Below, piece after piece: positions 34,234-43,185 of a DNA stretch of 64,000 nucleotides. A program made the position numbers and the translations under genes. The notes below the pieces were generated by a model that saw only the letters and a list, made by a program, of their open reading frames with translations, was not told the DNA's origin and did not search any database. This stretch comes from G020348185 sp964525045 (GTDB taxonomy: Bacteria > Nitrospirota > Nitrospiria > Nitrospirales > UBA8639), in NCBI GenBank assembly GCA_964525045.1, contig CAZGFD010000001.1, positions 227,081-291,080 of the forward strand, in the 5' to 3' direction. The number at the start of each line of letters is the position of its first letter. The first letter of the stretch is position 1.

Positions 34234-36237
34234 TCAATTTCTTTGGGTCAGCCCCCCAAGGCCCGCAATTAGGAAAGACCCAAGTACCCAGCCTAATAAC
34301 TTGTGCATGTAGAAGTAGACCAGCACCCAGTAAGGTTGTGCTTTGACCGTCGGTTTGGCTGAAAGATCACCGAATATCAGAATGTCATGCGCCTTATCGA
34401 GGGTAACGATCGGCAACAACTGATCGAGGCTTGCGAACAACATGCGCGGCCCCGGCGATAAGCAATGTGTCCCACCGAAGATGAGCACCAACGCGCCCAC
34501 CAGGGTCAAGCCGCCAACCCACCAAAGGACGCGAAAGTACCGATTCCCGAGGCCATATCCAATTATCACCTTAAGCGCCCACAAGCTTAGCGCCCTTTCC
34601 CAATCCCTCCTTTTGGGGTCCCCAAATTCGTCCACAATCGACCACAACTTTCGCCGTCGTCGTTCGCGGGCGGCATAGAGAATGTCGGTAGCCTTGTGTG
34701 GTTCACCAGCCTCGCGAAACCGATCCGCGAGGTGTTCGTATGGTTGAGGCGAGGAGCCCGTGTCACGGTTTAGCCACTGGAGATAGGAGGCTAATGGTCT
34801 GCTCAGCATGTTGGCTCCTTTGCCCACGGCGATTGAGCCGAGTCGTTTGTAGGTGAATCCCTCAAGCGAATACTTCTTGGGCCAAGCGTTGGCGTTTTCG
34901 TCCCGCCACCAATCCTGCAACACACCAACGTGGGTATTGCGGAGTGAAAGCGAGGCGCTCTCTTTCCAGCCCTCCGACGTATCCTGCGATATCCCTAGCG
35001 AGAAGGTTCCGGTGACCGTACATCCCGTCAAATCGACAGGCCCTTCAAAGATTGAGCCCTGCATCTCCAGATTGGTATCAATCTTGGCGGCTGCCAGATC
35101 GAGCTCGCCTTTGAAGGTTGCGCCAGCACTGAGAAAAGCCCCTGCGGCCATTATGGCTCCGTTCAGGGTGACTCTCTTCTCGAACGACGAGCCGACCATC
35201 GCCAGTTGGGCGCCAATCTTGGCTCCTACGAGAGTAACGTCCCCCTTGAACGTCGAACGGGTCAGCTCCAGATTGCCACCGATCTTGGCTACTTCCAGAT
35301 TGAGCTCGCCTTTGAAGGTTGCTCCAGAACGGAGATGGGCCGAGCCGCCAACCGTTATCCCGTTCAGGATAACGTTCCCCTCGAACGTCGAGCCGTCCAT
35401 CTTCAGATAGGAGCCGATTGTGGCTGCGCCCAGATTGAGCTCGCCTTTGAAGGTTGCCCCATAATGGAGAAAAGCTCCCCCAGTCACCGTGGCTCCGTTC
35501 AGGGTGACTCTCTTCTCGAACGACGAGCCGACCATCGCCAGTTGGGCACCGATCTTGGCTGCTACGAGGATGACGTCCCCCTCAAACGTCGAATCGGTCA
35601 TATCCAGATTGGAGCCGATGGTGGCTGCGTCAAGATTGAGTTCGCCTTTGAAGGTTGCACCATCACGGAGAAAAGCCCCCCTACCGACCGTTGCTCCGTT
35701 TAGGGGGACATCTCCCTCGAACGTAGAGCCGTCCATATCCAGATAGGAGTCGATCTTGGCTCCTACCAGATTGAGCTTGCCTGTGACGGTCACGCCAGCC
35801 AGGACTATTTTCCCCTGGATGTCTGCTTCGAAAAGGTGAACTTCGCCATCGACGAAACACTTTTCTAGCGATATTTCACCATCCACTCTTACGTTTCCGA
35901 ACTTGACATCTCTCAAGATTCGCGACTTTTCGAGCCGGAACGGTTGCTTCAGACGGGCATGCTCAAGGTTCAACGGAGCATCATCGATCAGGGCGCCGAA
36001 AATCCGTACGCCACCATAAGGAGTGGCATCCACGAAGGCTTTCTGTGTCAAGATGGTTTCGAGAAACTTCGATCTGAGGCGACGATCGGCGCCCCAACCC
36101 TCATCTGTGTGGGGGGGTAAGTCCGTCGAATGGGGATTATAATCTTTCAAATCGGCCGGCGAACTGGCAACAATCTTCTCCCAGATCCATCGTTCGGGCT
36201 GGGTCCATTCAGGTGGTATATTTGGTACGTTTCCCAT
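34234..36237 (-). CDS. Beta-solenoid repeat protein with C-terminal ion-channel-like membrane region
   Basis: 667 residues. Residues about 110-430 are imperfect repeats of roughly 22 residues grouped in larger units, with recurring GATFKGELNL, GSTFEGDV and AKIGAQLAMVGSSFEKRVTLNGA, a right-handed beta-helix akin to pentapeptide-repeat proteins. The coding DNA repeats too; GAGCTCGCCTTTGAAGGTTG recurs. Residues 560-665 hold membrane spans (VLWWVGGLTLVGALVLIF and KLLGWVLGSFLIAGLGGL) around LFASLDQLLPIVTLD, a layout resembling two-helix potassium-channel pores. Function unknown; a membrane effector gated by a sensor domain is possible in this defence context. Confidence 0.75.
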   Translation of the reverse strand: MGNVPNIPPEWTQPERWIWEKIVASSPADLKDYNPHSTDLPPHTDEGWGADRRLRSKFLETILTQKAFVDATPYGGVRIFGALIDDAPLNLEHARLKQPFRLEKSRILRDVKFGNVRVDGEISLEKCFVDGEVHLFEADIQGKIVLAGVTVTGKLNLVGAKIDSYLDMDGSTFEGDVPLNGATVGRGAFLRDGATFKGELNLDAATIGSNLDMTDSTFEGDVILVAAKIGAQLAMVGSSFEKRVTLNGATVTGGAFLHYGATFKGELNLGAATIGSYLKMDGSTFEGNVILNGITVGGSAHLRSGATFKGELNLEVAKIGGNLELTRSTFKGDVTLVGAKIGAQLAMVGSSFEKRVTLNGAIMAAGAFLSAGATFKGELDLAAAKIDTNLEMQGSIFEGPVDLTGCTVTGTFSLGISQDTSEGWKESASLSLRNTHVGVLQDWWRDENANAWPKKYSLEGFTYKRLGSIAVGKGANMLSRPLASYLQWLNRDTGSSPQPYEHLADRFREAGEPHKATDILYAARERRRRKLWSIVDEFGDPKRRDWERALSLWALKVIIGYGLGNRYFRVLWWVGGLTLVGALVLIFGGTHCLSPGPRMLFASLDQLLPIVTLDKAHDILIFGDLSAKPTVKAQPYWVLVYFYMHKLLGWVLGSFLIAGLGGLTQRN

Positions 36238-36317
36238 TTACGATCCCCGACCCCAAAAACTTCGTCGAAATGTACGAATCCTACGGACTCGAAATCTGGG
36301 TTTATCGACAACGACCC

Positions 36318-36487
36318 CTTTGGGTCGTTAGCAGTCATGTAAGTGAGAAAAAAGGCCGCGAAGCCCTGGAGAATAATCCTCCAAAACCGCCGCGGCCTTT
36401 ATTGATTTTGGTGCCCTTGCGACTAAATTACGAACACCCGCTGGTGCTTCCACAGGTCTCACACTTGAGACAGGTGCCGTTCCGAAC
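36318..36487. repeat. Genuine nrdJ 3' end, parent of the displaced copies
   Basis: Contains the end of nrdJ plus its terminator and the GGGTCG core (copy f, ACGACCC-CTTT-GGGTCGT hairpin at 36311-36328). GTCTC-ACACTT-GAGAC at 36456-36471 is an inverted repeat with a 6-base centre. All copies break off after TTCCGAAC at 36487. Confidence 0.85.
36345..36400 (-). terminator. Rho-independent terminator of nrdJ
   Basis: On the minus strand AAGGCCGCG pairs with CGCGGCCTT and is followed by TTTTTTCTC. It begins 28 bases after the nrdJ stop. An almost identical hairpin lies in copy 1 (29399-29453). Confidence 0.8.
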
Positions 36488-39400
36488 GAGCGTGAATTGC
36501 CGGCAATTGGGATTGGAGCAGGGTTCGCCTTCATACCCTTTTTGTCTGGCTACCTGAACTTCCGTAAAGGTCAACGTTTCCCGCTTTAATTCGACTTTAT
36601 GGGCGACCTGCCCGTTTCCTTCACCATTCCGACCTACCCCATTGTCGCCATCTTGACGGGAAGGGAAAACGCTGGAACTGATTGCGGTTGATGTCAGTGT
36701 GCTGGGATCCACCAACTCGTCGTCGTCTTCATCGGTGGCTTCAGGGTCTGGCTTGACCGAATCGCCGCGAAGATCATCCGGAGCGACTTGTGCCAATTCA
36801 TTTTTCCCGAGGTAGGTAATCGCTAATTCACGGAAAATATAATCGATGATCGAAGTCGACATTTTGATTTGGGGATTCAGGGTCACAGGACCGTTGGGCT
36901 CGAAACGGGTGAACAAGAACGCTTCAACAAATTCTTCCAGCGGGACACCATGTTGTAATCCCAGAGAAATGGCAATCGCAAAACAATTCATGAGGCTACG
37001 GAACGCAGCACCTTCTTTATGCATGTCCAGGAAAATTTCCCCTATTTCTCCATTCTCATATTCCCCGGTTCGAAGGTAAATTTTATGTCCACCGACGATG
37101 GCTTTTTGTGTATAGCCCCCTCTCCGAGACGGTAACGGCCGGCGTTTAGCCAAATACCGCACCAATACTCGAGACGCCGCCTGCTCGGCAGTGTCTAAAA
37201 CTTTCTCGGGACGTTTACTGGTTTCTTGGACATGATTGGAAGAACTCAACGGTTGACTCAGCTTCGACCCATCACGATAGAGCGCAATAGCCTTCAGCAT
37301 GGACTGCCATCCAAGCAGGTAAGCGTCTTTGACCGCTCCCACGGTTGAATCGGATGGCATATTGATGGTTTTGCTGATGGCTCCACTAATAAAGGGCTGG
37401 GCTGCAGCCATCATATGGATGTGTGCCGGAGTTTGAATAAACCGTTGGCCGATTCGCCCGCATCGATTCGCGCAATCAAACACTGGGAGATGTTCTGACT
37501 TTAAATGAGGCGCCCCTTCAACGGTCATGGTTCCACAACAGTAGTCTGTGGCAGCTAAAATTTCTTCCTGAGTGAATCCCAGCGTCTTCAGCATGTTAAA
37601 GTGGGGGTCTTGAAGCTGGTCATCGGTTAATCCCAGGGTGTCCCGACAAAAATCTTCCCCCAAGGTCCATTGATTAAAGGCAAATTGAATATCAAAGGCC
37701 CCGTCTAAAGTCGCTTCGATTCGTTCAATGGCCGAGCGATCAAATCCTTTGGATTGAAGGATTTCATGGTTGATGAACGGGGCGTCTTTTAACGTCCGGG
37801 TTCCCGTGGCATAGGTGATAATTTCCTGGATCTGAGATTGCTCATACCCGAGGGTCTTGAGGGCGGGTGGTAAGCTTTGATTGATGATTTTGAAATATCC
37901 ACCCCCGGCGAGTTTCTTGAATTTCACCAAGGCGAAATCCGGTTCAATGCCAGTGGTATCACAGTCCATGACCAACCCAATGGTGCCGGTTGGGGCAATC
38001 ACCGTCGTTTGGGCATTTCGGTATCCATGGGCCTGCCCCAATTCCAAGGCCCGATCCCAGGCTTGTTGAGCCGCCAGAAGTAAGTCCTCCGGGCAATGCT
38101 CAGGGTGAATGCCCTTGGGAAAGATGGAAAGCTCTTCATAATCCTCGGTTGGGGCATTGTAAGTCGCATGCCGGTGATTGCGAATTACTCTCAGCATGGC
38201 CTCACAATTTCGATGAAACCCCTGAAAAGGTCCAAGCTCGGAAGCCATTTCCGCCGATGTGGCATAGGCTTCTCCCGTCATGATGGCCGTGATTGCCCCG
38301 CAGATCGATAAGGCTTGGGGAGAATCATACGGAATGCCCCATTTCATCAGAATGGATCCGAGATTGGCGTACCCTAATCCCAGGGTGCGATACGTAAAGC
38401 TTTTTTCGGCAATAGCTCGACTCGGAAAACCGGCCATGAGTACGCTGATCTCCAACACCACCGTCCACAATCGCACCGCATGTCTGAAGCCTTCAATGTC
38501 AAATTGCCCTTCGGGAGTGATGAACCGACCCAGGTTCAATGAAGCCAAATTGCAGGCGGTATCATCAATGAACATATATTCACTACAAGGATTTGAGGCA
38601 TTGATGCGGTCGTCATTCGGACAGGTGTGCCACTCATTGATGGTGGTGTCGTACTGGACTCCTGGGTCCGCACAGATCCAGGCTGCCCAGGCAATACGAT
38701 TCCACAAGTCTTTGGCTTTGATAGTTTTGCTGATCCTTCCATCTGTTCGCCGAGTGAGATTCCAATCTTCATCACGGTTCATGGACTCGAAAAAATGATT
38801 GGGGATTCGAATACTGTTATTCGAATTTTGCCCTGATACGGTCTGGTAGGCTTTGCTGTCCCAGTTTGTGTCATACTCGTGGAAGACAAAGTGGGTGAAT
38901 CCTTCCTTGGCATAGGCAAACATTCGTTGGATATAGGCTTCAGGAACCATGGCCTCTTGGGCGGATTGGATCGCTTCTTTCAATTTTGGATTCGTCTGAA
39001 GATCGGTCTCAACCAGCGAGCTTCCGTCAGATTGAGGAACATGGCAGGCCGTAAGGATGGCATTAAGCCGCTGGGCGCACACTTTGGATCCCGTCACCAT
39101 GGCGGCCACTTTTTGTTCCTCGATCACTTTCCAATCAATAAATTCTTCAATGTCAGGATGATCCAGATCCAGGCAGACCATCTTGGCTGCTCGGCGAGTG
39201 GTCCCGCCGGATTTAATGGCACCTGCCGCCCGGTCTCCGATTTTCAAAAAGGACATGAGCCCGGATGACTTGCCACCTCCTGAGAGGGCTTCTCCGTCAC
39301 CCCGTAATTTGGAAAAATTGGTGCCGGTTCCGGAACCATATTTAAACAGGCGGGCTTCCCGGACCCAGAGATCCATAATGCCGCCCTCGTTCACTAAATC

Positions 39401-39970
39401 ATCCCCAATCGATTGAATAAAACAGGCATGAACCTGTGGGCGTTCATAGGCATTCTTGGCCTGTTTAAGTTGCTGAGTCTTGGGATCAATGAAAAAATGT
39501 CCTTGTGGAGGTCCACTGAGTCCGTAGGCGAAATGCAAGCCGGTATTGAACCATTGTGGTGAGTTGGGAGCGGCCATTTGTCGAGCCAACATGTAACAGA
39601 GCTCGTCATGGAAAGCCTGGGCGTCTTCAGAAGAGTCAAAGTATTTGTGGGTCTGGCCCCAGTGCGTCCAACAGCCGGCCAAGCGGTGAAAGACCTGGCG
39701 GGCATCTCGTTCCCCCCCAAGAATGGGATGGCCCTGTTCATCATGAAGAGGTTGCCCTGTGTCATCTTCCTGGGGAACTCCGGCCTTTCGGAAATATTTT
39801 TGCGCCAGAATATCTATGGCTAACTGGGACCAGTGTTCCGGTGCTTGAATGTCGTGTTGGCTAAAGACCACCGAGCCATCAGGATTGCGGATTTCTGAAG
39901 AACGAGTCGCGAAGGGAATGTTCTGATAAGGACTTTCACCGGGTTTGGTATACCGACGCTCAATTTGCAC
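36428..39970 (-). CDS. nrdJ: Vitamin B12-dependent ribonucleotide reductase (class II)
   Basis: 1180 residues. Reduces ribonucleotides to deoxyribonucleotides using adenosylcobalamin, so it works with or without oxygen. N-terminal YTKPGESPYQNIPFATR; radical-site region NPCSEYMFIDDTACNLASLNL is seen as two adjoining blocks (about 450-470); MPSDSTVGAVKDAYLLGW near 890; C-terminal DUF-like domain and a zinc-type tail CLKCETCGSTSGCS that recycles the active-site disulfide. Start is GTG with AAAGGAGAAG upstream. It is the only RNR seen here. Its 3' end is the apparent insertion target for the island. Confidence 0.96.
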   Translation of the reverse strand: MQIERRYTKPGESPYQNIPFATRSSEIRNPDGSVVFSQHDIQAPEHWSQLAIDILAQKYFRKAGVPQEDDTGQPLHDEQGHPILGGERDARQVFHRLAGCWTHWGQTHKYFDSSEDAQAFHDELCYMLARQMAAPNSPQWFNTGLHFAYGLSGPPQGHFFIDPKTQQLKQAKNAYERPQVHACFIQSIGDDLVNEGGIMDLWVREARLFKYGSGTGTNFSKLRGDGEALSGGGKSSGLMSFLKIGDRAAGAIKSGGTTRRAAKMVCLDLDHPDIEEFIDWKVIEEQKVAAMVTGSKVCAQRLNAILTACHVPQSDGSSLVETDLQTNPKLKEAIQSAQEAMVPEAYIQRMFAYAKEGFTHFVFHEYDTNWDSKAYQTVSGQNSNNSIRIPNHFFESMNRDEDWNLTRRTDGRISKTIKAKDLWNRIAWAAWICADPGVQYDTTINEWHTCPNDDRINASNPCSEYMFIDDTACNLASLNLGRFITPEGQFDIEGFRHAVRLWTVVLEISVLMAGFPSRAIAEKSFTYRTLGLGYANLGSILMKWGIPYDSPQALSICGAITAIMTGEAYATSAEMASELGPFQGFHRNCEAMLRVIRNHRHATYNAPTEDYEELSIFPKGIHPEHCPEDLLLAAQQAWDRALELGQAHGYRNAQTTVIAPTGTIGLVMDCDTTGIEPDFALVKFKKLAGGGYFKIINQSLPPALKTLGYEQSQIQEIITYATGTRTLKDAPFINHEILQSKGFDRSAIERIEATLDGAFDIQFAFNQWTLGEDFCRDTLGLTDDQLQDPHFNMLKTLGFTQEEILAATDYCCGTMTVEGAPHLKSEHLPVFDCANRCGRIGQRFIQTPAHIHMMAAAQPFISGAISKTINMPSDSTVGAVKDAYLLGWQSMLKAIALYRDGSKLSQPLSSSNHVQETSKRPEKVLDTAEQAASRVLVRYLAKRRPLPSRRGGYTQKAIVGGHKIYLRTGEYENGEIGEIFLDMHKEGAAFRSLMNCFAIAISLGLQHGVPLEEFVEAFLFTRFEPNGPVTLNPQIKMSTSIIDYIFRELAITYLGKNELAQVAPDDLRGDSVKPDPEATDEDDDELVDPSTLTSTAISSSVFPSRQDGDNGVGRNGEGNGQVAHKVELKRETLTFTEVQVARQKGYEGEPCSNPNCRQFTLVRNGTCLKCETCGSTSGCS

Positions 39971-40315
39971 CTTGCTTCTCCTTTCCCAGTTAGACGCTCA
40001 GGTTTTCTGTCAAAAAAAAATCGTAGACAACTTCAAAATTATTTAATGTTCATCAAAAAAGAGATGGCGGTTTTCGTTCTTCCATTTTTTTTCTGCGACA
40101 ATTTTCGGGTGCTTCAACGGCAACGTATGGGAAAAAATAGCCCTCTCGACGAAGGAGCCGATTGGTACTGCCAGCAGTCCTTAGAAAAGGAAGTGAAAAA
40201 GAGAAAAATCTATCGAAGAACTAAAACCCGACGCACTAAGGAAAGACGTAAGAACCATTCTCGATATATGGGTGCTGAATACTTGTCGTTAATGGAATAT
40301 CAAAGGAATTGTATC

Positions 40316-40376
40316 TTGTGCTTACCGACACAATTTATAGCGGTTCTTAATATTTGTCAACACAAAATGTGGTGGG
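40316..40376 (-). promoter_or_regulatory. nrdJ promoter with candidate operator palindromes
   Basis: On the minus strand TTGACA (40355-40360), 15 bases, TATAAA (40334-40339). Directly downstream lies TTGTG-N8-CACAA (40316-40333), and overlapping the -35 is ACACAAAATGTGGT. Two such sites around a promoter are the arrangement used by NrdR, although neither is a strong match to its consensus. This leaves a leader of about 350 bases in which I see no cobalamin riboswitch core. Confidence 0.4.
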
Positions 40377-40535
40377 ATGCCTGTGATTTTTGGGGATACA
40401 GGTGCATTTCTTGTGAATAGTGAAATTCCATTTAACGGTAACGGGATAGGTTGGCAGAGTGGTCAGTTATCCACAAGTTTTATGGATTAAAATGCCCCTG
40501 CTTCCATAATTTTTTTCTTGAGGGGGTGAAAAAAA

Positions 40536-40569
40536 GTTTCGGGTTTCAAGTTTCGGGTTTCAAGTTTTA
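40536..40569. repeat. GTTTCGGGTTTC-rich dispersed repeat, copy 2
   Basis: Two tandem units of GTTTCGGGTTTCAA. The rest of the 39971-40796 gap holds the nrdJ promoter and otherwise nothing recognised. Confidence 0.65.
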
Positions 40570-40796
40570 AAAAAAGGTCGAAAAGAGTCTCGATATGTCC
40601 AGTGGATAATTGCACCTAATAAGTAAAATAACTAGGTATAATAATCTATGCTTTTTCTCATTCCCTGTTAGGGGTGATAGGAGTTTGACAAGGGTCTTAC
40701 TGACTTCCTATCGTGTGCCGCGGAACTATAATGGCTGCTGGGTAAGGGGACGGAAGAGACAACCGGCCGGAATATTTAACATGAGGTGAAGGAATT

Positions 40797-41087
40797 ATGT
40801 ACGTATGGAGCAAAAGTCTGGTGATTGGATTATTGGGAGTTTTTATTCTGTTGGAGATCCTGTTTTGGATTCCTGCAAGTGGAGGAAGCGAAAGTCAACT
40901 GTCTTTGCGAACCACCCATTGGATTGCCCTGAATTATTTTCTCCTCCTGATCTGGCTCTTCATTTGGATGTATGACCAAGCCCGGGTGCGAGGGAAAAAT
41001 GTATGGGTCTGGCTCATTCCTTTTTTCATCGCTCCACTTCCCTCATTAGTGGCCTTTGTGCTGCTTCTTCAACGGCGTAGACGGTAA
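40797..41087 (+). CDS. Small three-span membrane protein
   Basis: 96 residues with hydrophobic spans at about 8-25, 43-60 and 68-90, ending in LLQRRRR, positive-inside. The WVWLIPFFIAPLPSLVAFVLLL segment recalls short membrane proteins with a phospholipase D nuclease N-terminal-like fold, but the family is not certain. GAGGTGAAGGAATT gives a strong ribosome site before the ATG. It is convergent with the ktr gene and stands alone. Confidence 0.8.
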   Translation: MYVWSKSLVIGLLGVFILLEILFWIPASGGSESQLSLRTTHWIALNYFLLLIWLFIWMYDQARVRGKNVWVWLIPFFIAPLPSLVAFVLLLQRRRR

Positions 41088-41100
41088 GTCGCCACATTCC

Positions 41101-42504
41101 TTATCCAATGATAACCCGGGCTTGGGGATAACGATATGTCGCTCGAGCAGGGGTTCTCAGGGCAAACAATCCGATCATTAAGGGTCCAAATCGTCCCAAT
41201 AACATAGAGAAAATAATCATGACCTTCCCAAAGTCCGTCAACAACGCAGAAAAACTTCTGGCCCCTCCATCACCGAGAGATAACCCGACAATGCCCATAG
41301 CGGAGGTCACTTCAAACATGACCCCAAGAAAAGGTCGCTGTTCGGTGTGGGCAAGTAAAAGGGTGACGAAGGTGATCATCGTCAAGGCCATGATGGAAAG
41401 ACACAGGGCCCGGATTATCAAATCTTGAGGAATCCGTCTGTGGAACACTTGGACATCGGGCTTCCGCCGCAAAATCGTCCAGATCGTTAACATCACGATA
41501 GCGGCCGTCGTGGTTTTAATCCCACCGGCCATGCTGCCCGGAGACCCGCCAATAGCCATCAGAAGAAGAAGAAAGTACAGCGTCGCATTGTGCATGCTAC
41601 TAAGGTCCATAGTTGAGAATCCGGAGGTCCGTGAAACAGTTTGAAAATATGAGGTCATCAAGCGTTCCCCAAAACTGAGGGGTTGAAACGTGTGTGGGTT
41701 GGACCATTCCAACCACGCAATGCCAAGCGTGCCGATGGCAATCAGGGTTCCTGTGGTGATGAGGACGAGTTTGGTATGGGTCTGAAGACGAAAACGTCGG
41801 CCCTTAATATTGTCGATGACGTCTTCAAACACCAGGAATCCGATACTGCCGAAAATGACTAAGACTGACACGATGCCAATGATGGATAAATCGAATGGAT
41901 AGGATCCGAGATTGTTGGAAAATAACGCAAAGCCGGCATTATTGAATGCTGAAATGGCATGAAAAATGCCGAAATACACAGCTTGTCCCGGGTCCATCTC
42001 AGTGGCAAATCGAAGAGAAAGTAAGATCGCGCCGATGCCTTCAAAAGAGAGGGTAATCAGGGCGACCAGTTTGACGAATCGAATTGAGCCCTGGAGGTCA
42101 AAGGTGTTCAGGGTTTCGCTCACCATCATTCGGTCTCGTAATCCGATACGATGACCCAGGAGGAGCAAGACCACGGTGGCCATGAGGGCATATCCCAAAC
42201 CTCCCACTTGAATAAGGGTCAGAATGACAATCTGTCCGAACAGGGTGAAGTCATGTGGGGTATCCAGGACAATAAGCCCTGTTACGCAAACAGCCGAAGT
42301 CGCGGTAAACAAGGCGTCCAGAAAAGTGATTTCAACGTCAGCCGGCGTCGATACCGGCAACATGAGCAGAAGCGATCCGACAAGAATCAAGATGGACCCG
42401 GCCACGGCTACTACTTGTCCGGGGGCAAGGTGAATCCCCCCAATCCACCTTAAGAAAGCTCGTCCAAGTGCTTCACTGCGTTCCAGGGTTAGCATAAGGG
42501 CCAC
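41101..42504 (-). CDS. Trk/Ktr-type potassium uptake channel subunit
   Basis: 467-residue inner-membrane protein of the TrkH/KtrB superfamily with four pore repeats. Selectivity-filter glycines lie in TSAVCVTGLIVLD (about 88), SAFNNAGFALF (about 188), GGSPGSMAGGIKTTT (about 318) and TSAMGIVGLSLGDG (about 402). The length and MALMLTLERSEALG start suit KtrB, which needs a cytosolic RCK partner (KtrA); none is visible next to it. The frame begins at GTG 42504, and ATG 42495 is also possible. Confidence 0.92.
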   Translation of the reverse strand: MALMLTLERSEALGRAFLRWIGGIHLAPGQVVAVAGSILILVGSLLLMLPVSTPADVEITFLDALFTATSAVCVTGLIVLDTPHDFTLFGQIVILTLIQVGGLGYALMATVVLLLLGHRIGLRDRMMVSETLNTFDLQGSIRFVKLVALITLSFEGIGAILLSLRFATEMDPGQAVYFGIFHAISAFNNAGFALFSNNLGSYPFDLSIIGIVSVLVIFGSIGFLVFEDVIDNIKGRRFRLQTHTKLVLITTGTLIAIGTLGIAWLEWSNPHTFQPLSFGERLMTSYFQTVSRTSGFSTMDLSSMHNATLYFLLLLMAIGGSPGSMAGGIKTTTAAIVMLTIWTILRRKPDVQVFHRRIPQDLIIRALCLSIMALTMITFVTLLLAHTEQRPFLGVMFEVTSAMGIVGLSLGDGGARSFSALLTDFGKVMIIFSMLLGRFGPLMIGLFALRTPARATYRYPQARVIIG

Positions 42505-42777
42505 CGGGCTTGCAGTCGTTCCAATATTAAAGCCTTTTCTTGGCTTCTTTGTCTTAGGGCGGTTGAATGCGGGGCGAAGTTAGGGAAGGACATGGTGACT
42601 GAGACATTCTCGAGAGAACATATCCAGTTTATAGAGAAGGAAACGGGGCTTTACCAGGGTGATAAGGCAACGGGCCAATCGTATTTGATGGTCAATGGGT
42701 GAAGAGGTAATGAGTAAATTTGAGAAAACAGTGAGTGTTTGAGGTCGGATAACGATTGGGTTGTGATCGAAAAGATA

Positions 42778-43185
42778 TTAACACGGTTGACCATTAAACA
42801 GGCAGGGTTTATATCGGCTTGGATCAAATTCGGTATTCTCCGCATACAATCGTTCATTCCCGTTCACCCCGTCCTGTTCAGGGTCATTCCACATCGTGTG
42901 GTTCCACCAATAGAACAGGGGAAATGTTTCGAAGTAATACACGGGATTTCCATAGACACTGCGCTGGTGATCCCACACCTTTCTCCCGGTGACGTAGTCC
43001 ACTTCTCCATCCCCGTTTAAGGAATACAAAAACATCACCATTCTGGATTCATGATCGTAAATCTCCTCCAATCGGGAGTCCTCATCGGGTTCAGGAGGAA
43101 GTGCCTGTTCAGCGATCACAGTGGAAGTAAAGAGTAAAATGCAGAACAAGGACAGAGGGAGGAAACCAGCGAATAGACCCTTCAT
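42778..43185 (-). CDS. Secreted protein of unknown function
   Basis: 135 residues with signal peptide (1-25, ending VIA-EQ). The mature part has SLNGDGEVDYVTGRKVWD, whose DGEVD loop loosely recalls an EF-hand or calcium-dockerin turn, then an aromatic FETFPLFYWWNHTMWNDPEQDG. Two cysteines near the end (KPCLFNGQPC) may form a disulfide. AAGGAGGTCTTTTC precedes the ATG. No family recognised; it is probably periplasmic. Confidence 0.75.
   Translation of the reverse strand: MKGLFAGFLPLSLFCILLFTSTVIAEQALPPEPDEDSRLEEIYDHESRMVMFLYSLNGDGEVDYVTGRKVWDHQRSVYGNPVYYFETFPLFYWWNHTMWNDPEQDGVNGNERLYAENTEFDPSRYKPCLFNGQPC

Noticed and set aside
34853..35746. Several plus-strand frames of 85-185 codons opposite the beta-solenoid gene
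   Set aside because: They arise from the repetitive coding sequence on the other strand and have no start signals.
14295..36487. Integrase, transposase or phage structural genes in the island
   Set aside because: I looked in all frames and found no tyrosine or serine recombinase, DDE transposase or phage structural gene; only the MITE-like repeat and attachment-like sequences are present.
39971..40330. Cobalamin riboswitch in the nrdJ leader
   Set aside because: The leader is long enough and the enzyme uses B12, but I could not find the conserved B12-box core.
39965..40420. 151-codon plus-strand frame upstream of nrdJ
   Set aside because: It starts inside the nrdJ ribosome site region, has no Shine-Dalgarno, an odd composition rich in Arg/Cys/Trp, and overlaps the nrdJ promoter.
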